64,000 nucleotides of DNA, taken from positions 88,286 to 152,285 of the forward strand of contig JAIVFH010000085.1 of assembly GCA_025765595.1 (NCBI GenBank). Direction: 5' to 3'. Origin of the DNA: Obelidium mucronatum (taxonomy: Eukaryota; Chytridiomycota; Chytridiomycetes; Chytridiales; Chytriomycetaceae). The first letter of the stretch is position 1. Every line of letters begins with the position of its first letter. This document shows, piece by piece, positions 59,101-64,000 of this stretch. The notes beneath the pieces are model-generated. The model ran no database searches and was not told the DNA's origin. It saw nothing but the letters and a program-made list of their open reading frames with translations. The position numbers were made by a program, and so were the translations under genes.

Positions 59101-60036
59101 ACAGAGGGCTCGCCAAGTGGGGCGTCAGTCACGTGGCCGAATTGAGCTGTAGGTGGGATCTCTTTGCCTTTTCCCCAGCGGGGTTTGTTTGTGTAATCTA
59201 CGCGATGGAGGATCGGGTGTAGGGATTCTTGGGCGTCTAGGTCTCGTCTTTTGAAGGCTGCCTGTAGTTTAATGGTATTTTTAATACACATGGTTTTGTT
59301 GTTGCAACGTCGAATGCAAGCATGAAGCGTTCAAGAGCTTCTTTCAGTGCAGGGTACAACTCACAAACCTTTGCAAACCCGGTTTCAGCGTCAAACACAG
59401 GAATCCCAGGCATAGTTTCTTGAGTCTGAGCAAACGGAGAATTAAAATCTCGAACTAGGCTTCGATGAGTTCTCAACAGCGATTGATTCAAAACGTCGGA
59501 CTTGACTAAATGACGTGCGAGCGAGCGGAATTGGGCTTGTGGAGCCGGTTTCACGGGTTGCGTTAGGTATAGTTCGAATACAGTCAAGAGATCGGAGTCC
59601 TCGGATAGGTTGACTTAAGTAAAGTGGGTAAGTTGGGTTCAGGTCAAAACACACTTTTTTTGGGACTCAACTGGTATGGTAAAACACAGCTTTGAAGACA
59701 CCAAACAGAGAAACCCCCAAATGACCCAACAAAGCACCCATAAACTGGTCGGAAGAAGCGAGTGATCGCTGTTGGAGTTTGATGGCCAGTTTAAGGGTTC
59801 GTGAAGGATCCAAGGCCTCAGCCAGTGTGGGCATTGGAGAGAATCCACTCGAAAGAAGTAGTTCAGACGCGGTGCTAGAAGAGTGAGTTTTGTTTTTGTG
59901 ATGTGTTTGCGTTGTCAAGACATTTGGTTTTGTACGACGACATGGTCAAACACTACCTTCTTGCAAGTCCTTCCACTACAGCTGCTGCAGATTCTTGATC
60001 TGGGACTTCAGAGTCTGGTTTGTACTTTGAGTTCAT
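56198..60036 (-). CDS. fusion of nucleotidyltransferase-like domain, CxxC zinc region and short-chain dehydrogenase
   Basis: Exons 60036-59957 (or from ATG 60115), 59874-59672, 59613-59309, 59261-58373 and 58297 onward. The middle domain has AGGAVSACLHP, YSGSDIDVFFV (a nucleotidyltransferase-type GS-DxD), FDLDCVTVFYDGS and RMLKYSTRGFN. A CYMCKK/CGSC four-cysteine site follows. The C-terminal third is an SDR with KHALVTGGRIKIGQAAALRL (Rossmann TGxxxxxG), VTTRFP, LHVYGLDLRD, NAAQTIRRPAAYY and YVTAVDPGWVSS. The linker region needs one-base corrections near 57505, 57250 and two near 56700; a 28-nt intron could replace the first. The usual YxxxK seems displaced (HTNMAKAALN). The substrate is unknown. 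Confidence 0.7.
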
Positions 60037-60300
60037 CGTTTTCGGCGGCTTTGATCCGCTCGGGATCAGTTGGCGGCAGTTGGTCGAATGGGAACACAAA
60101 CAACGATGTACTCATTATTTATGATTCAAAATTTATTCCAACGTTATCTTATTACAAACCATTCGCTAAAACGTTTGCAAAGTCCGCCTTACGAAAAAGC
60201 TCATAAGATTCGCCTTGATCCAATGCAGCGCGCATATTCCGCTAACTTTTTCCAATGATAGCAGAATAATAATAAAGAATAAAAGTAAAAAGAAGTCGAA

Positions 60301-61089
60301 ATGAGTTTTCTCCGCCACGTTGCCGCATCGCTCGCCGCAGCGGCGGCGCGCCCGCCCGCCGTAGTCCGACGCTGGAAGTACGCCGTCGAACCCCCGCGCC
60401 AGGCAGTGAGTCGCTTTCTTTTAGAAGCAAGTGGTGACTCACAGTGACGCAGGGCGTCCTCGCGGTGCTCGTCGCGAAAGAAAAAGACGGCGAAGCCGCG
60501 CTGCTCTTCACGCGGCGCTCGGCGCAGCTGCGCACGCACGGCGGCGACGTGGCGTTCCCCGGCGGAAAAGCCGACGGCGCCGAGACGCCGCTGGCCGCCG
60601 CGCTGCGCGAAACGCGCGAGGAGATCGGCGTCGACTCGCGCGCGCTGGCGCTGCTCGGCGCGCTGCCGCCGCTGCCCGACCGCGCGCTGGCCACCGAAGT
60701 GTCGCCGTTCGTGGCCGCCGCCTGGGACAGCGAGAAGCGGCGCCTGAAAACTATCGACGAGCTAAACCTGGTGCTGAACCGCGACGAGGTCGACTACGCG
60801 TTTGCTGTGTCGCTGGCCGATCTGCTGGATCCAACGAAACAAGGACTCGAAGATTTCAGGGGGTCGAAGTCGATGCAGATTCCAACGTGGTACGGTCCGA
60901 ATAACGAGCGCATCTGGGGGTGAGGAGTGAATGCAAAAGATGTTCCGTCTGTTACTCAACCCCTTCACTCACCCTAGATTAACGGCTTTCATTCTCAATG
61001 ACTTGCTCAAACGCGTGATTATTCCTGCACAACGAGCACATGAACTTGAACTCTCTCAATCCATAAATTCAAGTAAATCTAACGAATAG
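60301..61089 (+). CDS. mitochondrial-type Nudix hydrolase (CoA/NUDT8-like)
   Basis: Exons 60301-60405, 60453-60919 and 60978-61089; 227 residues. The N-terminus (MSFLRHVAASLAAAAARPPA, then VVRRWKY) is Arg/Ala-rich and lacks acids, as in mitochondrial presequences. The Nudix box GGKADGAETPLAAAL-RETREEIG matches GX5EX7REUXEEXGU. An upstream LLFTRRSAQLRTHGGDVAFP fits the CoA-pyrophosphatase-type NuCoA region, and TEVSPFVAAA follows. Such enzymes hydrolyse CoA or its esters. The first 500 bp are very GC/CpG-rich, while the last exon is AT-rich. Confidence 0.88.
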
Positions 61090-61292
61090 AAAAACGAGTT
61101 GACACATCTACTGTATGATAATATGATGAATAGCGTATATTTTATTTTTTTTAAAAATGTGAGTATACCCAAACAAATGAATTGAACGTCTGCTAAAAAC
61201 AAAATCAATTAATTTTTTAAAAAAGGTAATAGAATACATTCATTGTTTTCGATTCTTTTTTTTTCTCCCCCCTTGCTTTGTATGGACATTAT

Positions 61293-62945
61293 TCAATACC
61301 CGAAATGATGGTTCTCATATCGCGGATGATTCGCGTAATCATGACGTTGTTGATGATGATAGTAGTGCCCTTGATCGTGACTGTGGTGGGGGTGATGGGG
61401 GTGGTGGTAGTAATGGTTGTCATAGTGCTGCAACTGACGGTAATCCTTTGAATCGTGATTATTGTTTGCGTCATTCAAAAACTCTTGTTGGGGTGTCTGC
61501 ATTGAACTCGTCACATCGTTTTGAATCGACTTTTGTGAGTCTGGTGAAACCGTGCTTGGAGATGGTGTTATTACGGATGTGTTTGTAGTTGTTGTGAGGG
61601 GGGTTGTTGTCACATGAGGCGGCGGGGGATGCTGTTGGTGGTTGATGTTGTTGTTGCGATGAATGAGGGTGAGGTGGTGGAAGTGATGTTGCAGTATATC
61701 TGTGAGGCATGTCTCGTTGTGGTTGTGGCGGTGGTTGCTCATATCGAAACTGGTGTTCTTGATGGTGGGATGGTGGAGGCTGATGGCCATAGTAGTCATG
61801 GGACGGTGGTGGTTCGGAATAGTGTTGGGTATATGCTTGTGGATGAGAATAATGGCTTGTGTAATGGTGGTCTGGTATTGAACCAGGCGCTGCTCGATTG
61901 TGGTAGTGATGTTCTTGCCACGCATAGTGAGCAGGATGAGGCATGAGGATATGGGGGATGCGTCGGAGGACTGGTATCTTGGTTATATAAAACGTGTTCT
62001 GGTTGCTGCTGCTGCTGTTGTTGTAAATTGGGTTGCCGACTTGGCGATTGTGCATTATAAAATTGTGAACCATATTGCGGCGACCGATTAATTGATGCCC
62101 AGGCAAAGACAAATCTTGCGAGACATCAAGTTTTTTACCAGAGCTCGGCACTGGAAGCGTATTGTGGTTGTTTCCGATGCCATTGTAGCTCTTATCACCG
62201 CCGATTGAATGACTCAAACGCGCTCTCGCCATAATCGAATCAACCCCCGGCAACGTAACCTTCTTATCCGAAACAACCACACCCACCTCTTCCTTCTTGA
62301 CATTCTTTTCCAAATCCTCCAAACTCAACCGCGTCGTCGCAATTCCCTGGTCCCACACCACCAACTGCGCCACCCTTCCGCAACAACGACACCGAAGGCT
62401 CAGCCGGCCGCCAACCGCTGATACGTCCTCTGCCTCCCCCCCGTCAAACTCGGCCCAAACCTCACCAAAACCCCATCCCCCCCACCCCCATCATCCACCA
62501 CAAAAACCGGGGACGGCCCAGGCCTCCCTTTACTCTCCGGCTCCACATAAAAATGCCCATTCCTCGTACAATGTTTCTTCAAATCCTGTGGCCACTTGAA
62601 CTGCGACCCGCACTCGCGACAAATGTTGGCGCGGAAGTGTACGTGGGATCGGCAGTGGCTTACGAGGTTGTCGCGTTTCGTGAAGACGCGGGAGGGGTGT
62701 GGGCAGTGGTGCCAGTGGCAGGTGAGGGTGAGTGTGCCGAGGGCTTTGCGGCCGATATGGTCTTCGGAGAGGTGGATAAAGAGTTCGTCGGCTGTTTTGA
62801 AGGTGTGGGGGCAGCGGTGGTGGTTGTGGTGGTTGTGGTGGTGCGGGGTTGTTGTTGATGGTGTTGTTGAAGAGGCTGGGGAGGTGTCCCACATGCAGTG
62901 GAATACGAGTGGGAGGTCTGTGGAGGTTTTGATTGGACGCGGCAT
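61293..62945 (-). CDS. PacC/Rim101-like C2H2 zinc-finger transcription factor
   Basis: Exon 1 (62945-62425) and exon 2 (from 62374), joined by a 50-nt intron in phase 2. The N-terminal 150 residues carry three C2H2 fingers of PacC type: C-x-W...HTFKTADELFIHLSEDHIGRK, LTCHWHHC...FTKRDNLVSHCRSHV, and CRECGSQFKWPQDLKKH, where the last block is nearly identical to PacC. PacC/Rim101 regulates gene expression in response to ambient pH after proteolytic activation. The C-terminal 350 residues are His/Gln/Pro/Tyr-rich and unstructured. One frame (to 61471) and another (61925-61293) both stay open in this part; a one-base change near 61620-61700 would shift between them, so the true C-terminus is uncertain. 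Confidence 0.8.
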
Positions 62946-63403
62946 ATTGATTGAGTGACGCGTTTTATCGTGTCTTCTGTTGTTTTTTTAGGTGGGGGGC
63001 AAGAGATATATACGTGTGTGTGTGCCGTGTGCGTTGCCGAGACAGTGCCTATTTTTTCGTGAGTAGGGAGTGGTGGATCCAAAGAAAAAAAAAAGGACTG
63101 AGTGACATCCAGACCTCCCAAACAAAGAAGACAATGGAGAGAAAATTTTGCCCGAAATCAGAAGGGAGCAACAACATGCGACAGAAAAAAAAAAGAGTCT
63201 ATAGACACATGGATAAACACAAAGATAAAACGTAACATGATGTAGAACTGCATAAAACGAATTTGTAACTTTTTTTAAAACAACTAGATAGAAAAACGGA
63301 AATGAAAAAGTACAGAAACTAAGAAATTCCAAATAATTTGCCAAATAAGTTGTTGCTGTTTTTTTTTTGACGCAAAAACATCTCAAAACCTTGTTTGCTT
63401 TCG
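62946..63403. other. upstream region of PacC-like gene
   Basis: AT-rich spacer with A-runs and a TATATA at 63007-63012. It separates the ATG of the PacC-like gene from the 3' end of the next minus-strand gene. No gene seen. Confidence 0.4.
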
Positions 63404-64000
63404 TCAATCCCTCGATCCCCCATCGACACCTTCATCTCCAACACCAACCCCACCCTCACTACTTTGCCGCCGCACACCTTCCCCCTCCACCCCCGAATAT
63501 CCCACCATCATCATTGTCTTCGCAGCCTCCTCCACTTCATCTATCCCTTCATCGCCCCCACCACCAACGCTATACGGCGGCTCCCGCCAATGGCTTCCAC
63601 TCGGCCCTCCTCTTTCCATTTCCACATGTTCTACTTTAATGTCTCCTCTCCTCGCCGCTCCCGCCGCTTCATAACTTTCCCTCCTTCCACTTCCACTGTC
63701 CTGTCGGCTATATGGATGGTATCGCGTTTGCGCTGTTGTCGATGAACGCGGAGACTGTATTTGGTGGTGGTGTGTTGATACGGATGGGATGTAGTTCTGG
63801 TAATGCTCGTGGTGGTGATGGTGGTCGCCAGGGCCAGGGTAGTAGTAATCGTTGCTTACCCTGTCCCCATGCAACTGCGGCTGCTCGAATGGGGATCCTC
63901 GCGAGTTCAAGTAATGCAATGACTGTTGAGTGTTGCTGTGTTGGTGACAAGTGTGGCGGCGGCGGAGGGTAAGCCGACGACGACGATGATGATGGCGGGT
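63404..64000 (-). CDS. 3' part of a His/Pro/Ser-rich, regulator-like protein (N-terminus outside window)
   Basis: A minus-strand frame runs from about 63930 to a stop at 63404. It encodes HGDRVSNDYYYPGPGDHHHH, Tyr/His/Gln-rich and Gly/Glu-rich segments without a recognised domain. Upstream, 64000-63930 reads SSSSAYPPPPPHLSPTQQHS in a frame one base different, so a junction or a base error lies near 63930. The composition mirrors the tail of the neighbouring PacC-like factor, hinting at another transcription factor, but that is speculation. Confidence 0.45.
   Translation of the reverse strand, partial: TRHHHRRRRLTLRRRHTCHQHSNTQQSLHYLNSRGSPFEQPQLHGDRVSNDYYYPGPGDHHHHHEHYQNYIPSVSTHHHQIQSPRSSTTAQTRYHPYSRQDSGSGRRESYEAAGAARRGDIKVEHVEMERGGPSGSHWREPPYSVGGGGDEGIDEVEEAAKTMMMVGYSGVEGEGVRRQSSEGGVGVGDEGVDGGSRD

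Overview
The window reads as nuclear DNA of an early-diverging, probably zoosporic (flagellated, chytrid-like) fungus. Genes are dense and cut by many short GT-AG introns (mostly 38-80 nt). The gene set mixes fungal markers (PHO84-type phosphate permease, PacC/Rim101-type zinc fingers, LAMMER kinase, Ngaro/DIRS-like retroelement) with traits kept in flagellated lineages: a centriolar CEP120 homologue and an MT-A70 methyltransferase resembling the MTA1 clade linked to DNA 6mA in ciliates and basal fungi. I rebuilt exon structures by hand from splice signals, reading phase and remembered family motifs; no database search was possible.

Layout. 1-6.1 kb: right part of a tyrosine-recombinase retrotransposon (gag, RT-RNase H, YR, split direct repeats). 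6.3-13.2 kb: MTA1-like gene (-), a C1/DysF membrane protein (+) and CEP120 (+). 13.4-17.4 kb: a near-perfect 533-bp tandem array organised as 1066-bp dimers. 18.6-28.8 kb: membrane protein, LAMMER kinase, L-type lectin (-), phosphate transporter, SNU13 (-). 28.8-31.7 kb: gene-poor, with a decayed Ty1/copia fragment. 31.7-41.9 kb: IMP3, kelch protein, DJ-1-like (-), orphan membrane protein (-), TBP (-), TLS1/C9orf78-like, NIPA-like transporter, LRR protein. 42-49.3 kb: GT31 relic (-), AMACR-like gene (-), two-TM protein, F-box/repeat protein; many reading frames here need single-base corrections. 49.4-56.1 kb: small basic protein (-), RFC2 (-), a glycosyltransferase with GT8-like and GT31 parts, and a second GT31 gene. 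56.2-64 kb: a nucleotidyltransferase-like/SDR fusion (-), a Nudix hydrolase, a PacC-like factor (-) and a partial His-rich gene (-).

Recurring themes: three divergent gene pairs have start codons only 35-42 bp apart; several genes open with an abruptly GC/CpG-rich first exon in an otherwise AT-rich region; several introns seem to use a GTTGAG donor; and apparent one-base insertions break otherwise conserved frames in a subset of genes, which could be assembly errors, pseudogenes or, less likely, +1 frameshifting. Housekeeping functions present include transcription initiation (TBP), splicing (SNU13, TLS1-like, LAMMER kinase), rRNA processing (IMP3), replication (RFC2), secretory cargo transport (lectin) and phosphate uptake.
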